A stretch of 64,000 nt of DNA from positions 31,374-95,373 of IMG/VR virus record IMGVR_UViG_3300007276_000038; one strand, given 5' to 3'. The translations under genes and the position numbers were made by a program. Positions 1-7,047 of the stretch are shown here, in pieces. Each line of letters opens with the position of its first letter. Positions within the stretch are counted from its first letter, which is position 1. Source of the stretch: a virus. The notes beneath the pieces were generated by a model that saw only the letters and a list, made by a program, of their open reading frames with translations, was not told the origin of the DNA and made no database searches.

Positions 1-81
1 TTTAGCTAAACAAAATGTAGGACCCATTTCTTCATTCAGCTTGGCATCAATAGAATTAATACGTTCTATGTGTCTACTCAT
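1..81 (-). CDS. N-terminal fragment of an unknown phage protein (cut by window edge)
   Basis: The first 27 codons of a minus-strand gene are visible, starting with ATG at 79-81 and running off the left edge. It begins 3 nt after the stop of the sugar dehydrogenase gene and has a good ribosome binding site (AAAGGATAAACA before ATG), so it is co-transcribed with it. The visible peptide starts MSRHIERINS and ends MGPTFCLAK. The FCLAK end faintly recalls the start of phage radical-SAM/SPASM-like proteins. That is a memory-based hint only; too little sequence is present to assign a function. Confidence 0.6.
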   Translation of the reverse strand, partial: MSRHIERINSIDAKLNEEMGPTFCLAK

Positions 82-84
82 TGT

Positions 85-1401
85 TTATCCTTTTTGCGTC
101 GGGCGAGTATTGCCATAGTGAATTACGGTTATGTCAGGACCTAAGTCAGGAACTGTCCTCCAAGGATCTAATACTATGCTCTGCGGATGGAAATATAAAC
201 TAGTGCCATTTGCTGTTGCAATAGTAAGTGCTGTGTCACAATCAGTTACACGATGGTTATCGTACCAAGACTTAACAAAGTCAAGTTGATCACCGTAAGT
301 AACTTGAGGATTATGTGCTAGTAAGTACACCGCAGGCGCTCCTAGTACTTCTTTGGGAGGAATATCATTTGTTTCCTCATCGTAATAATACAGTTCGCCG
401 CCAAGTTCTTCTACGTAATGTCCCACTAATTTGCTACTTGACCCAGCGTCATACGGAACTAGAGGCTTGTATGCCTTACCTACAATAATAATCGGTAACT
501 GTGCGCCAGCAGTTTCCCTGCTTAGCCCAACCAATCGCTTGGCCATGTTTTCAGCTTGCACTTCTCTACTGCGCATTACGCTATCAAATAGATCGTATCC
601 TAGGTCAAGCTGGTCTGCCATGTAACGCAATGCAATATTATCTCTAGGGTGACATGCACCGCCATCGCCCATTCCTGGCTTCATATAACCCGGACCCATA
701 ATACGTCTATCTGACTGCGCTAATGCATCACATACTACTTCTGCGTTAATGTTGCCTTGCATTTCTGCTACGTCTTGTATCATGTTAACCAGTGAAACTT
801 TTGCACTAATAAACGTATTGTAGAACACCTTGATACATTCGCATTCGTCCCAGGTGCCGACTACATAACGAGGTGTGTTTTGCATAATAGTCTTATAGAA
901 GTCAATAAGTTCTTTTGCATCACCTGTTTCGCTACCGTCTTCTGTACCTATCATTACCATCTCAGGGTTAACCATATCCCACTTAACAGTGCCCATAGCA
1001 ATCAAGTACGGGTTATATATAAAACGTGCATTAGGTATGAGAGGTATTAGCTGTTTGCGTACAGTGCCAGGCAATACGGTTGATATAAGAACAACAAGTT
1101 GATCTTTGTTTGCTACTTCATTTACTTCACTAAGAACTTTCTTTACTATACTGTAGTCAAAATCTTTGTTGGGCAAATGGCTGGTAGGTGCTGACCCATC
1201 ATATAGCGGATCATGTGGGGTTTGTACTGCAACAAAAACAATGTCTTGTCCTTCAACCGCATCACGTAAACGTTCAACCATTTTAAAGTTTTCAGGCTCT
1301 TTAGGGAAAACGTCAAATCCAACTACATCATGTACCTCAGCTACCATTTCTGCGCAAGCCTGTCCTAACTTGCCTACGCCGATAAATCCGATTGAGGCCA
1401 T
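85..1401 (-). CDS. UDP-glucose/GDP-mannose dehydrogenase family protein
   Basis: 438 aa. NAD-dependent oxidation of a nucleotide sugar to the uronic acid is the family reaction. The sequence shows an N-terminal Rossmann motif GFIGVGKLG (residues 5-13), the STVLPGT segment (108-114), the central helix with K191 and N195, and the active-site loop GGACHPRD with the thiol nucleophile Cys250 and nearby Asp253. Length matches the bacterial family. It is preceded by a late-type promoter box and a small hairpin, with ribosome binding site AGGAG. Its neighbours are glycosyltransferase-like genes, so it probably supplies uronate-type sugars for a glycan made late in infection, on virion or host surface. 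The exact nucleotide-sugar substrate cannot be told from sequence. Confidence 0.9.
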   Translation of the reverse strand: MASIGFIGVGKLGQACAEMVAEVHDVVGFDVFPKEPENFKMVERLRDAVEGQDIVFVAVQTPHDPLYDGSAPTSHLPNKDFDYSIVKKVLSEVNEVANKDQLVVLISTVLPGTVRKQLIPLIPNARFIYNPYLIAMGTVKWDMVNPEMVMIGTEDGSETGDAKELIDFYKTIMQNTPRYVVGTWDECECIKVFYNTFISAKVSLVNMIQDVAEMQGNINAEVVCDALAQSDRRIMGPGYMKPGMGDGGACHPRDNIALRYMADQLDLGYDLFDSVMRSREVQAENMAKRLVGLSRETAGAQLPIIIVGKAYKPLVPYDAGSSSKLVGHYVEELGGELYYYDEETNDIPPKEVLGAPAVYLLAHNPQVTYGDQLDFVKSWYDNHRVTDCDTALTIATANGTSLYFHPQSIVLDPWRTVPDLGPDITVIHYGNTRPTQKG

Positions 1402-1443
1402 TGTAATCTCCTGTGTGTCATGCTTTATTATAGCATGTGTTTA

Positions 1444-1451
1444 TATTTATC
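1444..1451 (-). promoter_or_regulatory. Late-type promoter box GATAAATA
   Basis: Minus-strand CGATAAATATAAAC lies 43 nt upstream of the dehydrogenase ATG. It differs from the T4 late box TATAAATA at one base, like most boxes in this window. Between box and ATG is a hairpin (CATGCT at 1419-1424 paired with AGCATG at 1432-1437, 7-nt loop), which may stabilise the 5' end of the mRNA. Confidence 0.6.
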
Positions 1452-1469
1452 GTGTGTTTTATAGCAAAA

Positions 1470-1658
1470 TCAAGTTTTTACGGAACACGTAATTAAAAAG
1501 TCACCATTGTCTTTGATCTTTGCGCGAAATTTTTCGTCGCAGACTTCTCGACCTTGAAGTATGTCTAATTTAGGTAGTTCACCCGGATAATGCCGCAGTG
1601 TGATAATTCCGCAAGCTGAGCAAGCAACCATTATCATGATTATTAGTAGTGTTTTCAT
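1470..1658 (-). CDS. Small putative lipoprotein / exported protein
   Basis: 62 aa. The N-terminus is MKTLLIIMIMVACSACG: a lysine, a hydrophobic run of about 10 residues, and small residues before cysteine, as in a bacterial lipoprotein signal (possible lipobox ending at Cys13 or Cys16). The rest is polar with two more cysteines. The ATG follows directly after the TAG of the upstream transferase gene (1659-1661), so translation is probably coupled. It could be a small envelope-acting phage protein. It could also be an Rz1-like spanin part, but there is no proline-rich tail and no Rz partner here, so I do not assign that. Confidence 0.6.
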   Translation of the reverse strand: MKTLLIIMIMVACSACGIITLRHYPGELPKLDILQGREVCDEKFRAKIKDNGDFLITCSVKT

Positions 1659-2615
1659 CTAGAGCATACCGTTTTCTAGTAAGTCGAGTATTTGCTTTTC
1701 GCTTACCATAGAACCCCAGCGTCTAGGATTAGTATAAGTTTGTTTAAAGAATCTAGACACGTTTTCATCAGGATCAAACAACATCATAGAATTAACTTTC
1801 TCGTTTAGTGTGCGTCCTAGTGTGCAGGCTTCTTCATACAAATCTTTGCCTTCTAGCAAGTTCTGTTGTTCAACAAAGTATGTTTTAAACCATTCGTAAT
1901 CTGCGATTTGATTAGTCACAAAGTCTAGATCTAGTATAGCGTTATGGGCACCCAATCTTGCTCCGTATATAGCCCACAATCCGTTTTCAACATCGCTACC
2001 GATGTTACACCAAGTCTGTAGTCTGTTGTAGTTTCCGTACCATATACGTTCTTTGAACTTGTCAGGATTGACTCGCTTGCCTTGGTCTAGACTCATCTTG
2101 ACGCCTTCTCTGAATCCTGAACGGAATGCTTGAAAGGGACTAGCAGTCTGATGTATTTCGCTATAGATATCGTTTAACTGTATATAGTTTAGCTTCCAAC
2201 AAAACTCCATGCCTTCTTCATCGTCTGAAGATTCATGTGTTTGTATAGTTTTAGTATACTCAGTTGGCCAGCACTTTAATCCGCCGTTGCCGTACACTAA
2301 ACCATTTAGCAAGTTCTTTGCGTTCCAACTAAAAATGCTTTCGCTTATGCTGTGACCGTCTCTATCAGTGCTCGGAAAATCTAATGTCTGCTCAAAGAAA
2401 TCATCCATCACAACGTTGTCGCCATCCACAGTAATAAAGCGTTCTGTTTCACTTTGCATTGCACAAGCCTTGTGTGCTGCATCGAACCCCTTGACTCCAT
2501 GCACACGCTTAGCCCAAGGAACTTTGTTTAGCAAGTCAGCCCAATGTTTTTCACAATTAGGTTCGTCATACGAAATATAAAAGATATCTAATTCATTCAC
2601 ATCTACTTTAGTCAT
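1659..2615 (-). CDS. Glycosyltransferase-like protein (GT-A type)
   Basis: 318 aa. A strand-loop segment ends in FITVDGDN (residues 60-67), which resembles the DXD metal/nucleotide-sugar site of GT-A glycosyltransferases. The N-terminal IFYISYDEPN segment fits the first strand of that fold. The upstream context (AHKACAM) is typical of phage proteins annotated as glycosyltransferases. It overlaps the preceding gene by 8 nt and sits in a run with two further transferase-like genes and a sugar dehydrogenase. Acceptor and sugar are unknown. Family-level call only. Confidence 0.65.
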   Translation of the reverse strand: MTKVDVNELDIFYISYDEPNCEKHWADLLNKVPWAKRVHGVKGFDAAHKACAMQSETERFITVDGDNVVMDDFFEQTLDFPSTDRDGHSISESIFSWNAKNLLNGLVYGNGGLKCWPTEYTKTIQTHESSDDEEGMEFCWKLNYIQLNDIYSEIHQTASPFQAFRSGFREGVKMSLDQGKRVNPDKFKERIWYGNYNRLQTWCNIGSDVENGLWAIYGARLGAHNAILDLDFVTNQIADYEWFKTYFVEQQNLLEGKDLYEEACTLGRTLNEKVNSMMLFDPDENVSRFFKQTYTNPRRWGSMVSEKQILDLLENGML

Positions 2616-3267
2616 ATGATTCAGCCTCCATTACACAATACTTATCAAACAATTTGTGTGTATATACACTGCATCCACTGTAATTGCTATTAGTTTTTAT
2701 TACTTGCATAGGTTTTTCTATCAACTCTGGCAAGGGAATTTTAATCGTTTGCAACATAATATATGGATTATTATTTGCTGTTATGTAAAACACCAACAAA
2801 CTACTTCCTTTAATTACTGCTAAATCAGTTAAGTCCGTATCATTATAAAATGCTTGTGCTGTAGGAGACAGCTCAACGGTAAATGCATCGTTAGTCAGTC
2901 TACAACAAATATCAAAATCTGTAGTCTCAGGTACTGTATCAATTTTAGTAACAAAATCATCAGCAACTTTATACTCATGCACAAGCTGCTCTTTTTGCAT
3001 AATGCGATAATTTGTTTTATATTGGGCACCTTCCTCGACTAGGTAATTACTAGTTCCTAGCCTACTAACTTCCTCTAACTGCTCTTGTGGAAACGTTGCG
3101 GTTTTCCAGCCTGGCTTAGGAACAATCTCGTCTGACAAAGTAATACAAACGATATCACCAGACTCAACAAAATACAACCGGAATTTTTTGTTTTTATCTG
3201 ATCCTACTTTGCCTGCTGCCTTAGCTGCTAAGAATTTTTCCTTACGCTCTTTAGCTCGATTGTTCAT
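2608..3267 (-). CDS. Conserved-looking phage protein of unknown function
   Basis: 219 aa, not recognised. The first 30 residues are lysine/arginine rich (MNNRAKERKEKFLAAKAAGK) and look like a flexible basic tail. The remainder is a mixed beta-type sequence with a CC pair (DICCRL) and a cysteine pair near the C-terminus. There is no signal peptide or membrane segment. It overlaps both neighbours by a few bases (8 nt and 17 nt), so it belongs to the same polycistronic unit as the glycosyltransferase-like genes and may serve the same glycan pathway. Confidence 0.65.
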   Translation of the reverse strand: MNNRAKERKEKFLAAKAAGKVGSDKNKKFRLYFVESGDIVCITLSDEIVPKPGWKTATFPQEQLEEVSRLGTSNYLVEEGAQYKTNYRIMQKEQLVHEYKVADDFVTKIDTVPETTDFDICCRLTNDAFTVELSPTAQAFYNDTDLTDLAVIKGSSLLVFYITANNNPYIMLQTIKIPLPELIEKPMQVIKTNSNYSGCSVYTHKLFDKYCVMEAESYD

Positions 3268-4126
3268 AGTAGTCCTGCTCTAACTGCTGAATCATTTCTT
3301 GATTTAGCCAATGCTTTTCCGTGTAATGAAACGGCAATAACTGCTGAAAGTTTCCTATTTTAAAGTCACGATAACTAACATAGTATGTAGGGAGACTCTC
3401 GGTCCAGTCGTCTTGTATTTTATCTTTAGCTATTCCCTGAATATAACTTTTCATATGCACAAAAGTAGGAGTGCTTACATTAATTCGAGTGCAGTCGGAT
3501 TCAATTCCTAATAGTTGCATTGCTAACGCAAACGCTACATCGCCGCTTAAAAAGGTAGGCTTATTACCTCCAGGTAGGTAGTCAAAGAAAAATCGCTGCC
3601 AATGTTGGAAAATAATCTCAGTCATAGAAAAAAGATCACTAGTTAAACTAGATTTCTTAAAGTAAAGAAACGCAGTATATACGTTAGGTAAATTATTTGA
3701 CGTAAAGCATTTTCTGTAGTGATCGTCGGTTACTATCTCATTCCTGTATGTTCTTACATCAGTGGTTGCCCAAACGTCTTGCTCTCTCAGCGAATCCCAC
3801 CAATAGCTAACATCTGTAGGGAACAGCATGTCTGTGTCAAGAATAACTGTTTCTTCGTACGGAGTCATATGCAAGTACTTCCACTTGTTTTGTATCTTCC
3901 ATTTCTTTTCGTGCTCTGCTAAATCTCCCCACGGAATTTCTATAATCTGATCAAATACTAGCCTATGCTTATCTTCAATTTGTTCTAGAGTATGCGAATC
4001 AACACAAACTGATAACTTATTCACGCTTGATTGTGTTAGGTGCAGATTCATAGCCAAAGCGTATGCTTGCTCTAGATAATTAACCTGGTTGGTATTCTGC
4101 GCAATACAAATATACCCTTTAGACAT
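3251..4126 (-). CDS. Glycosyltransferase-like protein (GT-A/GT8-like)
   Basis: 291 aa. The block TPYEETVILDTDML (residues 88-101) contains the DTD triad expected for a metal-binding DXD motif after a hydrophobic strand. The N-terminal GYICIAQNTNQVNYLEQAYALA resembles the start of GT-A proteins that begin with a donor-binding Rossmann-like half. The same block recurs, as SPYEETILLDADFL, in the protein encoded at 4273-5169, so the two are probably paralogues. The ATG overlaps the end of the 55-aa gene upstream. It is a likely sugar transferase; substrate unknown. Confidence 0.7.
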   Translation of the reverse strand: MSKGYICIAQNTNQVNYLEQAYALAMNLHLTQSSVNKLSVCVDSHTLEQIEDKHRLVFDQIIEIPWGDLAEHEKKWKIQNKWKYLHMTPYEETVILDTDMLFPTDVSYWWDSLREQDVWATTDVRTYRNEIVTDDHYRKCFTSNNLPNVYTAFLYFKKSSLTSDLFSMTEIIFQHWQRFFFDYLPGGNKPTFLSGDVAFALAMQLLGIESDCTRINVSTPTFVHMKSYIQGIAKDKIQDDWTESLPTYYVSYRDFKIGNFQQLLPFHYTEKHWLNQEMIQQLEQDYYEQSS

Positions 4127-4286
4127 TTGCTGTTCTCGTGAGTTCGTTAAATTCTAATGTATATGTGTACTTATTGGTTACTAGTACGCTACCGTCGAAG
4201 TAAGTTACTTTTTCTTTTTTGCCCTTAACAATTGCGTTCTTGAGCTCTGATAACGAGTTCCAACGTTCTTTATTATAAATTTTCAA
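4119..4286 (-). CDS. Small 55-aa overlapping gene (TTG start)
   Basis: This short frame fills the only gap between two transferase-like genes. It starts with TTG at 4284-4286, overlapping the last codons of the gene upstream, with a GGAGA ribosome binding site 5-6 nt before it (AGGAGACTTAC TTG). It ends with TAA at 4119-4121, overlapping the ATG of the next gene. The product begins MKIYNKERWN and is basic and compact, with aromatic residues (ERW, TYF, NKYTYT) that suggest a small beta fold. Tight packing on both sides supports a real gene. Function unknown. Confidence 0.6.
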   Translation of the reverse strand: MKIYNKERWNSLSELKNAIVKGKKEKVTYFDGSVLVTNKYTYTLEFNELTRTANV

Positions 4287-5169
4287 GTAAGTCTCCTAGT
4301 ATTCTTTCTAGTGCCCACTTATTCATAATATGAATGTCAAGGTCTTTCCAGCGTATAGCAATATAATCGCCTACTTGTGCTGTTGATTTTTCAGCTAATA
4401 TTAATAACTCGTTTTCTCCTAATACTCGTTCGATGTCGTCTATGTCAAACGACTTAAATAAAGCGAACGGTAGTTGTGGGATTGTTCTATCAACAAAGCC
4501 GCCCATATTATGTGCTGCAACACTAAAACTATAATCATTCCTGTATAAGTTTCCAGGCCATTTATACAATTGCTTGTAATACAATATATTAGCTGCGACT
4601 TGTTTAACTAAGTTAAAAAACGATTCAGCGTATGCGCCTTTCTTAAAATAAACAACAGTGGCCCAATACATAGTGATCCCAACAGAGTTTAAACGAGACA
4701 ATGAGCTATATTCTCTGTCACCCAGTATATCAGTGTAGTCATAACTCATCATTAACTCGTTGTTGTGGCCCCAGCACCGGTTCAGTGTATCGCTTAGTAT
4801 AAGAAAATCTGCATCAAGTAAAATAGTTTCTTCGTACGGAGAAAGATCATAAGCCTCAGATCTATTTAGATTATAAAAACTTAGTGGTCTTGCTTTATCA
4901 CTTGTGTCTTTATATAGTCGCATGTTTTTGTATTTAAACTCTATATCTTTTTCTTGCAATATATACTCAGCACTACTTGTTACGAATTCTTTTGTGTGCT
5001 TACTGCAAGCATAGTCATAACTATACTCATCAGTCACAATAGTAACTTGCTCTTTACTAATCCCTAAATGTTTTTGGGCTAACTTACTGTTTACAATTGC
5101 TAATGTTATATAATCTATTTCAACATTGTTAAACGCAAACATTATTAGTCCGCGATTAGGTGTCGTCAT
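4273..5169 (-). CDS. Glycosyltransferase-like protein, paralogue of the 3251-4126 product
   Basis: 298 aa. The motif SPYEETILLDADFL (residues 110-123) carries a DAD triad in the same setting as the neighbouring TPYEETVILDTDML, so the pair looks like a diverged duplication. The N-terminal segment RGLIMFAFNN is consistent with the first strand of a GT-A fold, and CSKHTKEF and MYWATVVYFKK follow the order expected for this family. It overlaps the upstream unknown gene by 14 nt. It probably transfers a sugar in the same pathway as the dehydrogenase at 85-1401. Confidence 0.68.
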   Translation of the reverse strand: MTTPNRGLIMFAFNNVEIDYITLAIVNSKLAQKHLGISKEQVTIVTDEYSYDYACSKHTKEFVTSSAEYILQEKDIEFKYKNMRLYKDTSDKARPLSFYNLNRSEAYDLSPYEETILLDADFLILSDTLNRCWGHNNELMMSYDYTDILGDREYSSLSRLNSVGITMYWATVVYFKKGAYAESFFNLVKQVAANILYYKQLYKWPGNLYRNDYSFSVAAHNMGGFVDRTIPQLPFALFKSFDIDDIERVLGENELLILAEKSTAQVGDYIAIRWKDLDIHIMNKWALERILGDLLENL

Positions 5170-5512
5170 GTATATCTAATACCTTATGCACTTTGCGAGC
5201 TTTGCGTAATTTTTCGTACTCTTTATGATAGTCGTTGGTAGCTTCGAAGTATCTGCTTACTATTTCATTATAAAAGTCTTCTAGGTCTACTAAAATAGGA
5301 TTGTTATATATGTCTAACAAAACTAGTTCAGTACAGTCTTGATCTATGTAAATTTTACAAAAGGAAATTAATGCACGGTCTATAGTGAATGTGCCACCAT
5401 TAATGCTGTAACTAAGCAAGTTTTCTACTTTGGCTTTAATTGCATTATGCTGCGTATTTAAAGTGACGCGGTAATTAGCGAAATCTAATGCTGTGTTAAG
5501 TTTTGCACTCAT
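5156..5512 (-). CDS. Unknown phage protein, first gene of the sugar block
   Basis: 118 aa, not recognised. The N-terminal half is a helix/strand mix (MSAKLNTALDFANYRVTLNT), and the C-terminal half is charged and likely helical (KEYEKLRKARKVHKVLDIHDDT). It is the first gene after a perfect TATAAATA late box, 27 nt upstream of the ATG, so it heads a late transcript that includes the transferase-like genes. It has no transmembrane segment. It may be a structural or scaffolding accessory rather than an enzyme, but nothing in the sequence decides this. Confidence 0.65.
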   Translation of the reverse strand: MSAKLNTALDFANYRVTLNTQHNAIKAKVENLLSYSINGGTFTIDRALISFCKIYIDQDCTELVLLDIYNNPILVDLEDFYNEIVSRYFEATNDYHKEYEKLRKARKVHKVLDIHDDT

Positions 5513-5539
5513 AGTTTTAGTCCTGTATGTGTATGCTAC

Positions 5540-5547
5540 TATTTATA
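5540..5547 (-). promoter_or_regulatory. Perfect T4-type late promoter box TATAAATA
   Basis: Minus strand CTGTATAAATAGTAG, 27 nt upstream of the ATG at 5512. It matches the T4 gp55-dependent late box exactly. It sits in one arm of an inverted repeat (TCCTGTAT at 5521-5528, ATACAGGA at 5545-5552). Confidence 0.75.
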
Positions 5548-5572
5548 CAGGATTAAACTATGTTATATCTGA

Positions 5573-6547
5573 TTATGAACCAGTAATAGTACCTACAGAG
5601 TCTGTGGGCACAGGGAATGAAAAACCTGATCCGCTAGCATCTGGTTGTGTTCTTCGTCCATTAATTGTTAATGTACCGTCTACTGGAGCGTCAATTACTC
5701 CGTCATCGGCGTCAGTTAGCTGTGTTCGAATTGTTACAACTGTTGGGTTAGTTATACTATCTATTAAAGCATCAACTTGAATAAAGTCACTAGTATATGG
5801 TGATGTTCCGCCAAAATACTGCACTAGTGTCTGATACGATGTTGTTAGTTCATAAAAACCTACGCCGCTAGGAGTACCTGCGCCGGACGTACATGTATCA
5901 TGAAGCAAAAATACATCGCCTAATGCGCTAAGTCTGTTTGTCCAGTCTGTGTTCTGATCGCTTGCAGTGCCGCCAGTTCTGCTTGCACTTACTCCTACTG
6001 CGCCGCCACCGTTAAAAAATGCTCTACAGTCATTTTCATTAGCAAACGTCCAGGTTGTTGTTTGTGTTAACGTATTAGTCCAACTAGTCACGAACGTTGC
6101 ACTAGCATCTGTACTAATAGTTGTTGAAGCTGGACTAAAGCGTACACTCCAACAGTCCTCAACGTTTAGCATCAGATTGTTCCAGGTATCAGCTAGAATA
6201 ACATCACCAGTAGTGACATCAGTTCCCACATTTGTTCTGAGTGTAACTCCTAAGAAAGCACACAATGCTTGTACATCATCTTGAAGATCTTTAAATGCAC
6301 CGTTTGCTCCTGTAGCTAGTACTAAGTTACTTAACACTGCTGCACCAACGCCTACACCACCTTGTCCGTATCCATATGTAAACGTAGGGTCATACGTCCC
6401 AAGGGCTTGATCGTTAGCGGTGCTAAGCATTAAATCGACATTAGTTCTTGCGTTGTTAAAATCTGGTGTCTCGACGACATCAGTCCCAGCAACAACTTGC
6501 GTCATTGTTGTTAGTCCGTCACCTGTAATTGTGCTACCTGATGCCAC
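5573..6547 (-). CDS. Putative virion structural protein (fibre/decoration type)
   Basis: 324 aa, rich in Gly, Thr, Ser and Asn and poor in charge, as in phage fibre and decoration proteins. The N-terminus (ASGSTITGDGLTTMTQVVAG) and a Gly-rich loop (GYGQGGVGVGAAVL) fit beta-structured virion proteins. There is no enzyme motif or signal. It is the last gene of a minus-strand fibre block. It has only 11 nt to the gene upstream, implying one transcript. A tail-fibre or neck-fibre subunit is the most likely role. Confidence 0.6.
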   Translation of the reverse strand: MASGSTITGDGLTTMTQVVAGTDVVETPDFNNARTNVDLMLSTANDQALGTYDPTFTYGYGQGGVGVGAAVLSNLVLATGANGAFKDLQDDVQALCAFLGVTLRTNVGTDVTTGDVILADTWNNLMLNVEDCWSVRFSPASTTISTDASATFVTSWTNTLTQTTTWTFANENDCRAFFNGGGAVGVSASRTGGTASDQNTDWTNRLSALGDVFLLHDTCTSGAGTPSGVGFYELTTSYQTLVQYFGGTSPYTSDFIQVDALIDSITNPTVVTIRTQLTDADDGVIDAPVDGTLTINGRRTQPDASGSGFSFPVPTDSVGTITGS

Positions 6548-6558
6548 TTGTATCTCCG

Positions 6559-7047
6559 TTAATAATTGCGAGCTCCGCGTAATTGCGTCCAGCCAATTTG
6601 ATTTGCTGTTGGTACACTTGTATTTACTGGCGTATTTGTTGTAACTGTACTAAATGTAATCAAACGTCTTCCCACCGGATACCAAATATCTGATCCTATT
6701 GGAACACCAGCATTAACTGTTGTATAGCTATAGCTTCCGCTGTCCACAGTAAAAGGAATAATAACTAATCCAGTCGACCATGTTACTGAAAATAACGGAG
6801 CACCAGCCCAATACATTAAATTTGATCCGGTAGTCCCTGACACCGGTGTATAGCGCCAGCCATAAACATTAACAAAGTTAAAAGGACCTTCTGTTGGCCC
6901 GTAAGATTTAACCGTTGAAGTTGATGATATATTAGCGTCAACAAAGGGACCACCTCGGTACATGTCAGACATTTCGTACGGAGCAGTGTCACCGAATTCA
7001 GTACCGAAATCGCTGAATCGCATCTCACCTGTTGTTGGTAGGGGCAT
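6559..7047 (-). CDS. Putative small tail-fibre/virion protein
   Basis: 162 aa. The N-terminus MPLPTTGEMRFSDFGTEFG and the following MSDMYRGGPFVD resemble the short repeats PLPxSGxISFSDI and SMSDLYG found in many phage structural and fibre-tip proteins. The C-terminal part is a low-charge Gly/Thr/Val beta-type sequence. It overlaps the upstream fibre gene by 23 nt, which suggests translational coupling. Likely a fibre-associated subunit; no receptor specificity can be inferred. Confidence 0.6.
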   Translation of the reverse strand: MPLPTTGEMRFSDFGTEFGDTAPYEMSDMYRGGPFVDANISSTSTVKSYGPTEGPFNFVNVYGWRYTPVSGTTGSNLMYWAGAPLFSVTWSTGLVIIPFTVDSGSYSYTTVNAGVPIGSDIWYPVGRRLITFSTVTTNTPVNTSVPTANQIGWTQLRGARNY

